A stretch of DNA of 64,000 bases from Paracidovorax citrulli (GCF_900100305.1 NZ_FNEY01000019.1:33566-97565); one strand, 5' to 3'; numbered from the stretch's first letter, positions 27,044 to 37,175 are shown. Translations and numbers: made by a program. Notes: a model not told the origin generated them from the letters alone.

Positions 27044-29044
27044 TCAGCGGCGCAGCGAAATGGCAGCGTCCGTCGCTGTCAGGTAGCCCACTGCGGCCGA
27101 GAAGCGGTTGTTGTAGTTCTTGCGCACCAGCGGGTCGAGCGTGTCCTTGACCTTGCCGTGGACCGACTGCCAGTCGCCCGGGTGCTGGAAGTTGCTCATG
27201 ATGTAGGTCCAGCCGTTGATGCTGTCCACCGCGTGCAGGCCGGTGGATTCGGCGCCGGCCGGGGTGGAGAGCACGCGGCTGAGCGTTTTCGTGTCCACGT
27301 TGTACGCCCACAGGAAATTGTTGACGTGGTCGGTCGTGTCCTCGCCGATGAACAGCGTGCGCATGCCTTCCGAGAACTTGATGTTGTCGGGGCTCGCGAT
27401 CTTGTCGGGGTGGGCCGTGTTGCCCAGAGCGTCTGCTGCGATGTCTTCACCCATCAGCAGCACGCGGGACTGCTTGGGCACCCAGTCGCTGTCGATGGCG
27501 TTGCCGGCGCTGTCCTTCTGGCCGCCGGCCAGATCGTGGGCCAGGATGCCGCCCGCGTTGACGCGCCTGGGGAAGGCCACATTGTGCGATTCCACGTAGC
27601 CATTGCCGCCGACCACCATGGAGTCGCGGATGCTGGAGACCACGGAATAAGCCACCTTGTCGCGCACGTTCACCGTCACGCCTTCGCTCTTGGTGAGCGC
27701 CAGGCTGCCGCCCACCAGGGCTGCGTAGCGGTGCGTTTCCAGGAAGGCGGCGGCCTTTTCCATGCCGGGCTTCAGACGCACCCAGCAGTTGTTGTTCTTG
27801 TTCAGCATGATCCGCGTGTAGCTCGGATCGTTCGGGTTGGTCGTGGTGGAGTCCATGATGTCTGTCGGCTTGATGCCGCTGTTGATCATGGCCTCGATCT
27901 CTGCGCTGGTCGCGCTGCCCAGCCTGATCCACTGCATGGCGGCCGTGCTGGTATCGGTGAGCTTTTCGGTCCAGTGCGCGACATAGAGCGTGCCCGAGGA
28001 CAGGTCGCGCGCCTTGTCTGCCACGAACATGAACCAGCCGCCGTTGGTGGCATCGTCGCCCATCAGCGCGGTGCGCTCATCGGGCATGACCTGGATCAGT
28101 TCGTGCGAGATGCGGCCCAGGCAGTAGTGCTTCCTGATGCTGCCCGTGCCATCGGGGTTCACGGTCACTTCGGGGATGTGGCCGTAGTGGTAGGGGTTGG
28201 CTTTGGAGGCATCGCCGTACAGGTTGGCGCTGAAGCGGTCGATCTTCACCGTGGTGGCTCCGCCCATGCCCTGGCGGAAGGCGTCGGGCTCGTACTCTTC
28301 GCTGGAGAGATGCGTGCCCCAGGGGGAGATGCTGGCGCCGCAGGTCACCCACAGGCCGTGGACGGCAGAGGTGTCCACATTGTGGTACTTGACCAGCGAC
28401 AGCCTGCCGGTGGCCGGGTCCTGATCCAACGTCAGCACGGCGATGGGCGAGGGCAGTTCGGCCCACAGCTGATCGGTTTTGTCGGCGTTGGCCAAGTTGG
28501 TGTCGGTGTATTCGAACTGCACCACGGCGAAGACCGGATTGCCCTTGACGCCGTCCACTTTCGCGTTGGGCACCGTCAGCAGCGAAGTCCCGTCCGGGCA
28601 GTCGGAGAAGAACTGGCGCTCCTTGCCGGGCACCGACGCGTCGATGATGGGGCGGTTGTTGATGTCGTAGATACCGCCGGCGACGAGGGTGCCGCCCTTG
28701 CCATCGGGCACCTTGTCACCGGTCAGGAAGAACGGCTGGTAGGCCAGCTGGAGCAGGTGGCTGCTGCCGTCGCTGAAATCGACCTTGAGTTGCGAGCCCA
28801 CCGTGCAACTGGCCATGGCGGCGGCCTGGCTCAGGTCGGGCGCGGCCATGCCGACGAAGGATGCGGAGGTCATGGTGGCCGTCGGACTGCCATCGCTGCC
28901 GCCGCCGCAGCCCGCCAGGGCGGTGGCGGCAAGCGCGCCGCCGAGGGGCAGCATGGGGGTGCCGGCCAGCAGTTTCAGCAGCGCGCGGCGCTGCAGGGAA
29001 GGCGTGGAGGATGCGTCGGAAGGACGTGGGAGTTCGCGGTCCAT
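27044..29044 (-). CDS. PhoX-family (DUF839) phosphatase, Tat-exported, possible lipoprotein
   Basis: The 666-residue exported protein of the PhoX family comprises Ca/Fe-dependent alkaline phosphatases that release phosphate from organic esters. The N-terminus holds a twin-arginine signal (LQRRALLKLLAG) whose hydrophobic stretch ends in LAGCGGG, a lipobox-like motif. Characteristic segments are TCGASISPWGTHLSSEEYEP, GRISHELIQVMPDERTALMG and MRTLFIGEDTTDHVNNFLWA. I chose the ATG at 29044; another at 29080 adds 12 codons with low third-position GC. No pho-box was identified in the 279-base gap to the divergent gene. Some family members have other functions, so activity is inferred. Confidence 0.8.
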   Translation of the reverse strand: MDRELPRPSDASSTPSLQRRALLKLLAGTPMLPLGGALAATALAGCGGGSDGSPTATMTSASFVGMAAPDLSQAAAMASCTVGSQLKVDFSDGSSHLLQLAYQPFFLTGDKVPDGKGGTLVAGGIYDINNRPIIDASVPGKERQFFSDCPDGTSLLTVPNAKVDGVKGNPVFAVVQFEYTDTNLANADKTDQLWAELPSPIAVLTLDQDPATGRLSLVKYHNVDTSAVHGLWVTCGASISPWGTHLSSEEYEPDAFRQGMGGATTVKIDRFSANLYGDASKANPYHYGHIPEVTVNPDGTGSIRKHYCLGRISHELIQVMPDERTALMGDDATNGGWFMFVADKARDLSSGTLYVAHWTEKLTDTSTAAMQWIRLGSATSAEIEAMINSGIKPTDIMDSTTTNPNDPSYTRIMLNKNNNCWVRLKPGMEKAAAFLETHRYAALVGGSLALTKSEGVTVNVRDKVAYSVVSSIRDSMVVGGNGYVESHNVAFPRRVNAGGILAHDLAGGQKDSAGNAIDSDWVPKQSRVLLMGEDIAADALGNTAHPDKIASPDNIKFSEGMRTLFIGEDTTDHVNNFLWAYNVDTKTLSRVLSTPAGAESTGLHAVDSINGWTYIMSNFQHPGDWQSVHGKVKDTLDPLVRKNYNNRFSAAVGYLTATDAAISLRR

Positions 29045-29323
29045 GGATTCTGTTGTAGATCGTTTCAGTGGGGATGCCATTCACCCGGCGCCATGGAAAA
29101 AAAAGCATGGAAGCGGATGAGCTGGGAATGTTCGCCGGGATCGGTGACTCGACAGTGACAGCGCACAGGTGCCGCCCGGGATGCCTTCGGCGCCCATCCC
29201 TCCGTACCGCTTAGGCTCCGGCATTCGGTCGCGGCATATCATCGGCAACGCCCCTGCGCGTGCTATCCATCCCGCTGCGCGGCACCGGCCGCGACCCGGG
29301 CATGACAAAAGGAGACATGTTCC

Positions 29324-30289
29324 ATGCGATTGAAATCCTGCGCGGCCGCGGCGCTGCTGGCCCTGTCGGGCGCCGCCTCGGCCGCCTGGCCCGACAAGCC
29401 CATCACCCTCGTCGTTCCCTTTCCCCCGGGCCAGGCCACGGACATCTTCGCGCGCGCCCTGGCGGAGAAGCTCGGCGCGCGCCTCGGCCAGCCGCTGGTG
29501 GTGGACAACAAGGCCGGTGCCGGCAGCAACATCGGCACCGAGCAGGTGGTGCGCTCGAAGCCCGACGGCTACACCCTGGTGATGGCGGGCAGCGCGATGG
29601 CGGTGAACCAGACGCTCTACCGCAAGGTGAATTTCGACCCGCGCAAGGACCTGCAGGGCATCAGCCTGGTCGCCAAGGTGCCGCTGGTGTTCCTCGCGAA
29701 CCCGGGCTCGGGTATCCGCAGCATGCAGGATCTGGTGGCCCGGGCACGGGCCGAGCCCGGCAAGCTGAGCTATGCGAGCGCGGGCATCGGCGGCACGCAG
29801 CACCTGAGCGCCGAGATGGTGAAGGCGCGCGCCCGCATCGAGATCGAACACATTCCCTACAAGGGCAGCGGTCCCGCGCAGGCCGACTTCCTGGGCGGGC
29901 AGGTGCCGCTGATGGTGGATTCGGTCACGGCGGGCCTGGCGAACATCCAGGCCGGCAAGGCCGTGCCGCTGGGCGTGACCTCCGCCACGCGCACCAGCCA
30001 ATTGCCCCAGGTGCCCACGATCGCCGAGAGCGGCCTGCCGGAGTTGAAGGGCTTCGAGGCCGTGGGCTGGCTGGGGCTGATGGCGCCCAGGGGCACGCCC
30101 CGGCCCGTGGTGGATCGCCTGAACCGCGAGGTGGTGGACATCCTGAACAGCCCGGACATGCAGAAGTTCATCCGCGACCGCGGCTCCGAACCCGCGCCGA
30201 CCACGCCCGAGGCGATGGACCAGTTCGTCGCCAGCGAGATCGTGGAGTGGGGCAAGGCAGTGAAGCAGTCCGGCGCCGCGGTGGATTGA
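29324..30289 (+). CDS. Bug-family (TctC-like) periplasmic solute-binding protein
   Basis: The 321-residue protein is exported by a Sec signal ([20 protein letters not shown], cleavage before AWPDKPI). The fold signatures [49 protein letters not shown] and the C-terminal [15 protein letters not shown] mark the tripartite tricarboxylate transporter receptor family, very abundant in Acidovorax and relatives. No tctA/tctB membrane genes lie nearby, so this is one of the orphan receptors; its ligand cannot be inferred. GGAGA lies eight bases before the ATG. Confidence 0.88.
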   Translation: MRLKSCAAAALLALSGAASAAWPDKPITLVVPFPPGQATDIFARALAEKLGARLGQPLVVDNKAGAGSNIGTEQVVRSKPDGYTLVMAGSAMAVNQTLYRKVNFDPRKDLQGISLVAKVPLVFLANPGSGIRSMQDLVARARAEPGKLSYASAGIGGTQHLSAEMVKARARIEIEHIPYKGSGPAQADFLGGQVPLMVDSVTAGLANIQAGKAVPLGVTSATRTSQLPQVPTIAESGLPELKGFEAVGWLGLMAPRGTPRPVVDRLNREVVDILNSPDMQKFIRDRGSEPAPTTPEAMDQFVASEIVEWGKAVKQSGAAVD

Positions 30290-30331
30290 CGGCGCCTGCT
30301 CGGCACGGAGGAACGTCGCTGGCGTGCCTTC

Positions 30332-31075
30332 TCACGGAGTTTCCGTGCAGGGTGCCTTGGGCATGTGGGCCTGCAGCTGGCGCAGCGCGCCGCAGAGCCG
30401 CTGCGACCGGGTCGTGGCCGCAGGCCCTTGCGCCTCTGCGGTTTCGATGTCTGCCTCGATGACGGCCTGGGCCCGCTGGGCGAGCGCGTGCCATGCGGGC
30501 GGGTCCAGCAGCTGGTGCGCCGCCTGCAGCAGATCCATGCCGGGAGCGTAGGCGGCCGCGAGCTTGCGTACGGAGTTCAGCGCAAAAGGGGGACACGCCA
30601 GGGCCTGGACAGCCACCGAGCGGGCCACCGAGCGTGGCGAGTGTCCCGTGGCGCCATGCCGCCATGCCAGTGCTGCAATCCATGCGGCGAAGAAATAGAT
30701 CATCCCCGCGGCAGCCAGTTGCACGGCGTCACCCGGCCACACGAAGAGCGCTGCCGGCAGCAGCAGGTACAGGGATGCACCCAGCCCGTAGAGCGGCAGC
30801 GCGAAATGGCGAAAGCTGTCCGCATGCGCCCGGAGGCGCTGAACCGCAGCGTCGTCGCCCGGCAACCGGACCTGGTCCGGTTGCCAGCCAAGCGGGTACA
30901 CGGGCTGGTGCGGCGACAGCAGCGCCGGCCAGGCCAGATAGGCCCAGCGGACTTCGAAGCCCTGGGTGGCCAGCATGCCGCGCCAGCGCGTGCGGCCTGG
31001 GCGGCGCACCAGTCCGGCGCCCTCGGCCAGGGAGACGCAGGCGTCGTACGCATGGAACGCGCAGATGGCCAGCAT
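30332..31075 (-). CDS. Unrecognised integral membrane protein
   Basis: The 247-residue protein is not assigned to a family. The N-terminal part is aromatic-rich and soluble; two to three membrane segments lie near residues 100-150 (FALPLYGLGASLYLLLPAAL and AAAGMIYFFAAWIAALAW). The C-terminal third is helical, with Cys and Gln-rich stretches. The ATG at 31075 is preceded by GAGG at eight bases. It starts 104 bases after the DUF2167 gene on the same strand and may share its transcript, which would suggest a linked envelope function. Confidence 0.6.
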   Translation of the reverse strand: MLAICAFHAYDACVSLAEGAGLVRRPGRTRWRGMLATQGFEVRWAYLAWPALLSPHQPVYPLGWQPDQVRLPGDDAAVQRLRAHADSFRHFALPLYGLGASLYLLLPAALFVWPGDAVQLAAAGMIYFFAAWIAALAWRHGATGHSPRSVARSVAVQALACPPFALNSVRKLAAAYAPGMDLLQAAHQLLDPPAWHALAQRAQAVIEADIETAEAQGPAATTRSQRLCGALRQLQAHMPKAPCTETP

Positions 31076-31179
31076 GACTTGCGCCTCGGGGCTGATCAGC
31101 GGGAACACGGCGGACTTTCGGACATCGGTGCTGCGATGGATGGGCAGGCGACGGGGCGCAGGGGCCGCCCCTTGCGCCG

Positions 31180-32037
31180 TCAGGCGTCCTTCTTGCGGCC
31201 GAAGAGCTTGCCGATGCCCGCCAGCAGGCCGGCCGCTCCGGCCAGCAGCAGCTTCCAGAACCCGGCGATGAAGCCGCCGATCACGGCCCACAGCCCCTTT
31301 TTCGTGGCGACCGCGGCGGCGCCTCCCAGTACCAGGGCGCCCAGCCCGATCTGGGCGATCTTGTCGCCGTTCCTGAATTCGGCATAGGACTGGCCGCTGT
31401 TGTACTTGAAGCCGGTGAGCACCTGCTTGAATTCCTCGGTGTCCCGGGCGAGGGCGTCGGGATCGGACACGAGCACCGCGCTCATCACCCCCGTGCGCCC
31501 GAGGATGCGCGAGGTGTAATTGATGGCTTTGTGGCCGCTTTCGTCGCGCAGGCGCAGGCCCCATTCCAGCCGCTTGCTCTGCGTGTCGTAGTGCGGTTCG
31601 ACCTGCCAGCCCTCCGTGTAGAGCGCCTCCATTCCCAGCTTCTCGCGCTGCTTGTTGCTCTGCACATCCGATGCCTTCATGGAGGACAGCAGTTCCGCGG
31701 CATTGATCTTCTCGTCGTCCTTGACGTAGCCCGTGTCGTCGAAGGAGAACACGGCAAACCATTTCAGGGTGCCGGGCGCGATCAGGTAGTGGTCGGGCGA
31801 CGGCGGGTTCCCGTAGAGTTCCAGCAGCTTGGCCGTGTCCTTTTCGCCGAGGAAGCGGTAGCCGGCTGGAATCCGGATCGTGGCCTGGCTGCCGATCTCG
31901 CCTTGCCCCTGGTCGATCCAGTGGAGCGCTTTTACTTTTGCCTCGATCTGTGCATGCCGGTCCGGTTCCGTGCCTTGCGCCCAGGCGCCGATGGACAGGC
32001 CTATACCTACGATGGCCGCGGCCAACTGTTTTTTCAT
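31180..32037 (-). CDS. DUF2167 family membrane protein
   Basis: The 285-residue protein of unknown function has a signal peptide MKKQLAAAIVGIGLSIGAWA, a DUF2167 domain (GYRFLGEKDTAKLLELYGNP, WFAVFSFDDTGYVKDDEKIN, NYTSRILGRTGVMSAVLVSD), and C-terminal membrane segments (QIGLGALVLGGAAAV and GLWAVIGGFIAGFWKLLLAG) ending in GRKKDA. This is the usual domain layout of the family. The ATG at 32037 follows AAGGGAAGAG; the open frame upstream to 32130 is not conserved-looking. Confidence 0.8.
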   Translation of the reverse strand: MKKQLAAAIVGIGLSIGAWAQGTEPDRHAQIEAKVKALHWIDQGQGEIGSQATIRIPAGYRFLGEKDTAKLLELYGNPPSPDHYLIAPGTLKWFAVFSFDDTGYVKDDEKINAAELLSSMKASDVQSNKQREKLGMEALYTEGWQVEPHYDTQSKRLEWGLRLRDESGHKAINYTSRILGRTGVMSAVLVSDPDALARDTEEFKQVLTGFKYNSGQSYAEFRNGDKIAQIGLGALVLGGAAAVATKKGLWAVIGGFIAGFWKLLLAGAAGLLAGIGKLFGRKKDA

Positions 32038-32329
32038 TGCTCTTCCCTTGTTATGCATTGGTTTTGGATGAGGGCGGATCCCGGGAGTCGCCTCGTGGAA
32101 CGGGCCGTGGCCGGCCCGCGCCGCCAGCACTGTATCCGGTATGGCCGTGGCAACTGCAGCGTTGTGTATCGCACCCGTGCGCCACGGCAGCAGGAGCGTT
32201 TGCCGGATGCCGCGCTGCAGCGATATGAAAATGCTAGCGGCCCATCAAGGCACAATCGATGCCCCAGCCACTTCTGGTCCGGAACGCGCCGCGCTTTCAA
32301 CGTGCGGAGAGCGACGGTCCCCATCTTCC

Positions 32330-33262
32330 ATGCAAGCCCTGCTGCATGCCATCGCCCAGATGGCACCCTGTCCGGATGCACGGCGTATCTTCCACGGCCG
32401 GGGCGGCCTCCGCCCGGGTTGCGAGCACTGGTCGCTGGATGCGTATCCGCCTGCCTTCGTGCTCACGAGCTTCCTGCCGATGGAAGAGGACGCCCTGGCC
32501 GCCATCGGCGCGACGCTGCAGGCCCGCTGGGCGGAGATCGCTCCCGGGGAGCCGCTGTGCTGGGTGTTCCAGTGCAGGTGCCCGGGAAAGACCGGGACGC
32601 GCCTGATGACCGGCGAGGTGCCGGACCCGCATGCGGTCACGGAGCAGGGCGCGCGTTACCGGGTGCATGTGCTGCGGGGCCAGAACCATGGCCTGTTCCT
32701 CGACATGGCAGAGGGCCGGCGCTGGGTGCGCGAGCACGTGGCGGCGCGCCGGGCCGCCGGCGGGCGCGGGCCGCGGGTGCTGAATCTTTTCGCCTACACC
32801 TGCGCTTTCTCCGTCGCGGCTTTGCAGGGCGGGGCGGCGCAGGTGGTCAATGTGGACATGGGGCAGGGCGCGATCTCCATCGGGCAGCAGAACCACCGGC
32901 TCAACGGGCTGGAGCAGGGCGCGAGCTTCCTGGCGCACGACGTGTTCACGAGTTGGGGCAAGATCGGCCGCGGCGGACCCTATGACCTGGTCATCGCCGA
33001 TCCGCCGAGCTACCAGAAGGGCAGTTTCGTCGCGACGAAGGACTACGCACGGCTCATGCGGCGCCTGCCCGGCCTGCTCGCACCCGGAGGGCATGCGCTG
33101 CTGTGCCTGAACGCGCCCGAACTGGGCACGGACTTCCTCCTCGGCCAGATGCGCGAGCAGGCGCCGGAACTGCGCTGGATGGAGCGGGTCGCGAACCCGG
33201 CGGTGTTCGCGGACGTGGATGCCGAGCGGTCGCTCAAGGTGATGGTGTTCGCGCTGGATTGA
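32330..33262 (+). CDS. Class I SAM-dependent methyltransferase, RlmI/RlmK-like
   Basis: The 310-residue protein has the SAM-binding motif VLNLFAYTCAFSVAALQGG, the acidic post-motif VVNVDMGQGAISIGQQNHRL, and the catalytic DLVIADPPSYQKGSF that identifies the RlmI/RlmK-type 23S rRNA cytosine/guanine methyltransferases. There is no N-terminal PUA domain as in RlmI, so it is a shortened relative; rRNA as substrate is inferred. The start is uncertain: ATG 32330 gives the family-like MQALLHAIAQM, but further in-frame codons lie upstream and no clear ribosome site was found. Confidence 0.75.
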   Translation: MQALLHAIAQMAPCPDARRIFHGRGGLRPGCEHWSLDAYPPAFVLTSFLPMEEDALAAIGATLQARWAEIAPGEPLCWVFQCRCPGKTGTRLMTGEVPDPHAVTEQGARYRVHVLRGQNHGLFLDMAEGRRWVREHVAARRAAGGRGPRVLNLFAYTCAFSVAALQGGAAQVVNVDMGQGAISIGQQNHRLNGLEQGASFLAHDVFTSWGKIGRGGPYDLVIADPPSYQKGSFVATKDYARLMRRLPGLLAPGGHALLCLNAPELGTDFLLGQMREQAPELRWMERVANPAVFADVDAERSLKVMVFALD

Positions 33263-33512
33263 TCCCCGCCGGCCGGACCGCCGCCCCATGCGCCGTGCAG
33301 GGCCGGCGCGAGGGGAACCAGCCCGGCAGGAAAGACTCCCATCCGCAGGATGCCGGGGCCGCTTCCGCGGACCCGGTACCATCGCGCCCGCGGAATGTGC
33401 ATCGGCAGCGTTGCCGTGCCTGTCCCTTTCGCCGGGCCCGCCTGCCGCGATGCCGCGCCAGGCCGGCCCAACGCCCGCCCGCTGCGCCAATGGGTATTTA
33501 CCTCCTGACCGT

Positions 33513-36170
33513 GTGATTGCTTCCCTGCTCGCTTCCCTGCGCTCCTGGTTGTCCAGCGGGCCGTTTTCCTCGCTGACCCGCCGCGCTGGCGCCGCGCTGC
33601 GCTGGTTCCTTGCCCGGCGGCCAGCCCGGATGCTGCTGTGGGCGCTGGCCGCGGTGCCGGCCGCGCTGTTGGTTTACACGCTGCTGCTCTGGCCCTTCAC
33701 GCCCGCGATCAGCGACATCCGCAAGGCCAAGACCGAGCAGCCGGCCCAGCTCGTGTCGGCCGATGGCCGCCTGCTGGCCGAGTACCGCTGGGTGAACCGG
33801 GAATGGGTGGCGCTGGAGGACATCGCACCGTCGGTGGTGGATGCGCTGATCGCCACCGAGGACCACCGCTTCTACGACCATTTCGGGCTGGACTGGCGGC
33901 GCACCGGGTCGGCCCTGATCCGCACCCTGGGAGGCAACAAGCAGGGCGGATCGACCATCACGCAGCAGCTGGCTCGCAATCTCTACCCCGAGGACGTGGG
34001 CCGCGCCCCCACGCTGACGCGCAAGCTCAAGGAAGCGATCACGGCGCTGAAGATCGAGGCGCTGTATTCCAAGGACGAGATCCTGGAAACCTATCTCAAC
34101 ACCGTGCCTTTCCTCTACAACGCCTACGGCATCGAGATGGCGGCGCGCACCTATTTCGACAAGTCGGCCGACAAGCTCACGGTGCTGGAGAGCGCGACGC
34201 TCATCGGCATGCTCAAGGGCACGAGCTACTACAACCCGGTGCTGAATCCGGAGCGCGCCCAGGCGCGGCGCAACGTGGTGCTGGCGCAGATGGAAAAGCG
34301 CGGCAAGCTGTCGTCCAGGGATTTCGATACCCTGTCGAAGCGGCCCCTGCGCATCCGGTTCGAGCGCCAGCTGGAGGCCGCGGGCCCTGCACCCCATCTG
34401 GCCCAGCAACTGCGCAAGCAGCTCATCGACTGGGCCGACCGCAATGGATACAGCCTGTACGCCGACGGCCTGGTGATCCGCACGACCATCGATTTCCGGT
34501 TGCAGACCCTGGCCAACCAGGCGGTGGCCCGGCAGGGCCGTCAGCTGCAATCCGTCGCCGACGGGGCGTGGGGACCGCGGGTCTGGAATGCCAGGAGTCC
34601 CCTGGTGCAGACCTTCGTGCGGGAGTCGGCCCAGTACGCCGCTGCCGTGGCCAAGGGCATGTCCGAAGACGACGCCCTCAAGTCGCTGCTGGCGGACGCG
34701 GACTTCATGCGCAAGCTGCGCCAGGACAAGACCCGCGTGCAGGCGGGCTTCCTGGCGATGGATCCCCGCACCGGCCAGGTCCGCGCATGGGTGGGCAGCC
34801 GCGATTTCGCGCAGGATCCATTCGACCACGTGCAGGCGGCGCGGCGGCAGCCGGGCTCGACCTTCAAGCCCTTCGTCTATGGAGCCGCCTTCGCCAAGGG
34901 GGCCCTGCCCACCGATACGCTGATCGACCAGGCCGTGGAGATCCCGCTGGGCGGCGGCCGGATGTGGCGTCCCACGGACGAAGGCGCCGCGCCGAGCGGC
35001 GAGCCGATGACGCTGAGCGACGGGCTGGCCTATTCCAAGAACACGATCACCGCGCAACTGATGCAGCGGGTCGGACCGGAACGCGTGGCCGACCTGGCGC
35101 GCGCCATGGGCGTGCGGGAGTCCCCGCTGGATGCCGTGCCGTCCCTGGCGCTGGGCACGAGCCCTGTCACGCTCAAGGAGATGGTGGCGGCGTACGGGAC
35201 CATCGCCGAGGCGGGCCGCTACATCGCGCCCACGGTCATCACGCGCATCGAGGACAAGAACGGCAAGGTGCTGGAGGATTTCAGCCCGGCGGTCCCGGAG
35301 CGCGTGCTGGGGCTGGGCCCCGCGCAGATGCTGCGCAATGCGCTGCGCGCCGTGGTGGACAAGGGCACGGGCGCCGCCATCCGGTCGCGCTACGGCATCA
35401 CGGCGGACGTGGCGGGCAAGACCGGCACGACGCAGGACGCCGCGGATGGATGGTTCCTGCTCATGCATCCGCAACTGGTGGCGGGCGCCTGGGCCGGCTT
35501 CAACGACGGCCGCGTGACGCTGCGCAGCGACTACTGGGGTCAGGGCGCGCACAGCGCGCTGCCGATGGTCGGCGACGTCTTCCAGCAGGCCTTGCGCTCG
35601 CGCGTGATCGACCCCGGAGAGAAATTCATCGACCAGGAGGAAAGCAGCTGGGTCGGCCAGGCGGTGGATGGCGTGCGGCAGTGGGCGCTCTCCGTCTATG
35701 ACCTGTTCGGGCGGCGCACCGATGCGCAGGCCGGAGGCGCGGGGGCGGAGCCGCCGGCGAGAGCGCCCGTGCCGTCTGCCAGTGCACCTGCCAGCGCACC
35801 CGCGGATACACGGCCCGAGATCACCGAGGCGCCGTTGACGCCGCTGCAGGATGCAACACCCAGCGCGCCGTATGTTCCCCCGGCCGAGGTGGACCTGCCT
35901 GCGGAGAATGCGGGCTCTGCGCCGCCCCCGGCCACCCCGGGCGGCAGCGGAACGCTGCCGCCGGTGACCACCGACCCGCCCGGGTCCACGGTGCCGGGCA
36001 CTGTGCCCGGGGCCTCGCCCGGGCCATCCGGTGGCGTTGGTGGTGCGGGTGGCTCGAATGGTCCGGACGGGACCGGTGCTGCGCCCAGCGTCGAGGTTGC
36101 GCCCGTCCAGCGCGGCACCGTCGTGCCGGGGAGCGCGCAGCAGCCGTTCTTCGTCGAATCGCGCCCTTGA
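33513..36170 (+). CDS. Class A penicillin-binding protein (transglycosylase/transpeptidase)
   Basis: Bifunctional peptidoglycan polymerase anchored in the inner membrane. The 885 residues from GTG 33513 comprise a membrane segment (about 38-60, MLLWALAAVPAALLVYTLLL), a glycosyltransferase domain with catalytic Glu115 (ATEDHRFYDHFGLD) and GGSTITQQLARNL, and a transpeptidase domain with Ser448-x-x-Lys451 (GSTFKPFVYG), Ser507-Lys-Asn509 and Lys635-Thr-Gly (GKTGTT). The last ~150 residues are Pro/Gly/Ala/Ser-rich without a fold. The domain order fits the PBP1a group; I do not assign a symbol. The 250 bases before it hold nothing recognisable. Confidence 0.9.
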   Translation: MIASLLASLRSWLSSGPFSSLTRRAGAALRWFLARRPARMLLWALAAVPAALLVYTLLLWPFTPAISDIRKAKTEQPAQLVSADGRLLAEYRWVNREWVALEDIAPSVVDALIATEDHRFYDHFGLDWRRTGSALIRTLGGNKQGGSTITQQLARNLYPEDVGRAPTLTRKLKEAITALKIEALYSKDEILETYLNTVPFLYNAYGIEMAARTYFDKSADKLTVLESATLIGMLKGTSYYNPVLNPERAQARRNVVLAQMEKRGKLSSRDFDTLSKRPLRIRFERQLEAAGPAPHLAQQLRKQLIDWADRNGYSLYADGLVIRTTIDFRLQTLANQAVARQGRQLQSVADGAWGPRVWNARSPLVQTFVRESAQYAAAVAKGMSEDDALKSLLADADFMRKLRQDKTRVQAGFLAMDPRTGQVRAWVGSRDFAQDPFDHVQAARRQPGSTFKPFVYGAAFAKGALPTDTLIDQAVEIPLGGGRMWRPTDEGAAPSGEPMTLSDGLAYSKNTITAQLMQRVGPERVADLARAMGVRESPLDAVPSLALGTSPVTLKEMVAAYGTIAEAGRYIAPTVITRIEDKNGKVLEDFSPAVPERVLGLGPAQMLRNALRAVVDKGTGAAIRSRYGITADVAGKTGTTQDAADGWFLLMHPQLVAGAWAGFNDGRVTLRSDYWGQGAHSALPMVGDVFQQALRSRVIDPGEKFIDQEESSWVGQAVDGVRQWALSVYDLFGRRTDAQAGGAGAEPPARAPVPSASAPASAPADTRPEITEAPLTPLQDATPSAPYVPPAEVDLPAENAGSAPPPATPGGSGTLPPVTTDPPGSTVPGTVPGASPGPSGGVGGAGGSNGPDGTGAAPSVEVAPVQRGTVVPGSAQQPFFVESRP

Positions 36171-36361
36171 GCGCTGTAAAGGGCGCTGCGGTTCCGCGGA
36201 GCGGATCCGCGCCGTCGGGACCGGCCGGGCACGTTCCCTGCAATACCCGGCGCGGTATGCTGGCGCGGCCGTGGCCGGGCGGAGTCCCTGCGGATCTCCG
36301 GAGCGCGGCATTTGTCCGGGACCGCCATCCCTTTTGCAACGAACCCTCGAAGGCCCCTCGC

Positions 36362-37144
36362 ATGCAGCGCACGTCCGCCGCCACCCTCATCGCCACCGCC
36401 GCCCTGGCGGCCGCCGGCTTCCTGCAGGCCGCCCATGCCGGGCCCCGGCTCGACCGGATCATGGACACCAAGGTGCTGCGCGTCGGCACGCCCGGCGACT
36501 ACCGGCCCTTCGCCATCAAGGCCGATGGCGGCTATGCCGGCCACGACATCGATGTGGTCGAGGCCATGGCGAAGGAACTGGGCGTGAAGATCGAATACGT
36601 GCCCACGAGCTGGCCCAACCTGATGAAGGACATCCAGGCCGACAGGTTCGACGTGGCCGTGGGCGGCATCACGCGCAATGTCACGCGCATCCGCCAGATC
36701 GAAATGCTGCCGGGCTACGCGCCGTTCGGCAAGGTGGCGCTGGTGCGGGCCTCCGACAAGGACAGGTTCCGGGCCCTGGCCGATCTGAACCGGCCGGGCG
36801 TGCGCGTCATCAAGAACCCGGGCGGCACCAACGAAACCTTCGTGCTGGAGAACCTCAAGGCGGCCGATGTCAGCACGCACGACAAGAACGCCGAGATCCC
36901 CGCGCTCATCGCCGAGGGCAAGGGCGACGTGATGATCACCGAGACGTACGAGGCCCTGCACTACGCCAAGGCCGACCCGCGCCTCCATGCGGCTTTCGTC
37001 GCCGCGCCGCTCACGCCGCAGAACACCCTGGGATTCATGCTGCCCAAGGACGACGCGGACTATTCGCGCGTGATGGAGTTCGTCTGGGGCCTGATGGAAG
37101 CCCGCGGCCAGCTCAAGCAGGCGGCCGACAAGTGGCTCAAGTGA
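36362..37144 (+). CDS. Periplasmic solute-binding protein family 3 (cyclohexadienyl dehydratase-like)
   Basis: The 260-residue exported protein has a signal peptide MQRTSAATLIATAALAAAGF ending at AAHA, then the SBP family 3 fold: LRVGTPGDYRPFAIK, GYAGHDIDVVEAMAKELGVK, FDVAVGGITRNVTR and NPGGTNETFV. These are also the signatures of periplasmic cyclohexadienyl/arogenate dehydratase (PheC), whose fold is the same; the sequence alone does not separate an enzyme from an amino-acid receptor. No ABC permease is nearby, which favours the enzyme. The start ATG follows a 191-base non-coding gap. Confidence 0.7.
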   Translation: MQRTSAATLIATAALAAAGFLQAAHAGPRLDRIMDTKVLRVGTPGDYRPFAIKADGGYAGHDIDVVEAMAKELGVKIEYVPTSWPNLMKDIQADRFDVAVGGITRNVTRIRQIEMLPGYAPFGKVALVRASDKDRFRALADLNRPGVRVIKNPGGTNETFVLENLKAADVSTHDKNAEIPALIAEGKGDVMITETYEALHYAKADPRLHAAFVAAPLTPQNTLGFMLPKDDADYSRVMEFVWGLMEARGQLKQAADKWLK

Positions 37145-37175
37145 ACGTGCGGGCGGGTCTGCCGGCCTGAGCCGT

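Noticed and set aside
33263..33512. Protein-coding extension of the PBP gene upstream of the GTG
   Set aside because: The open frame gives an Arg/Pro/Ala-rich string without family resemblance. The membrane anchor and conserved domains begin after 33513.
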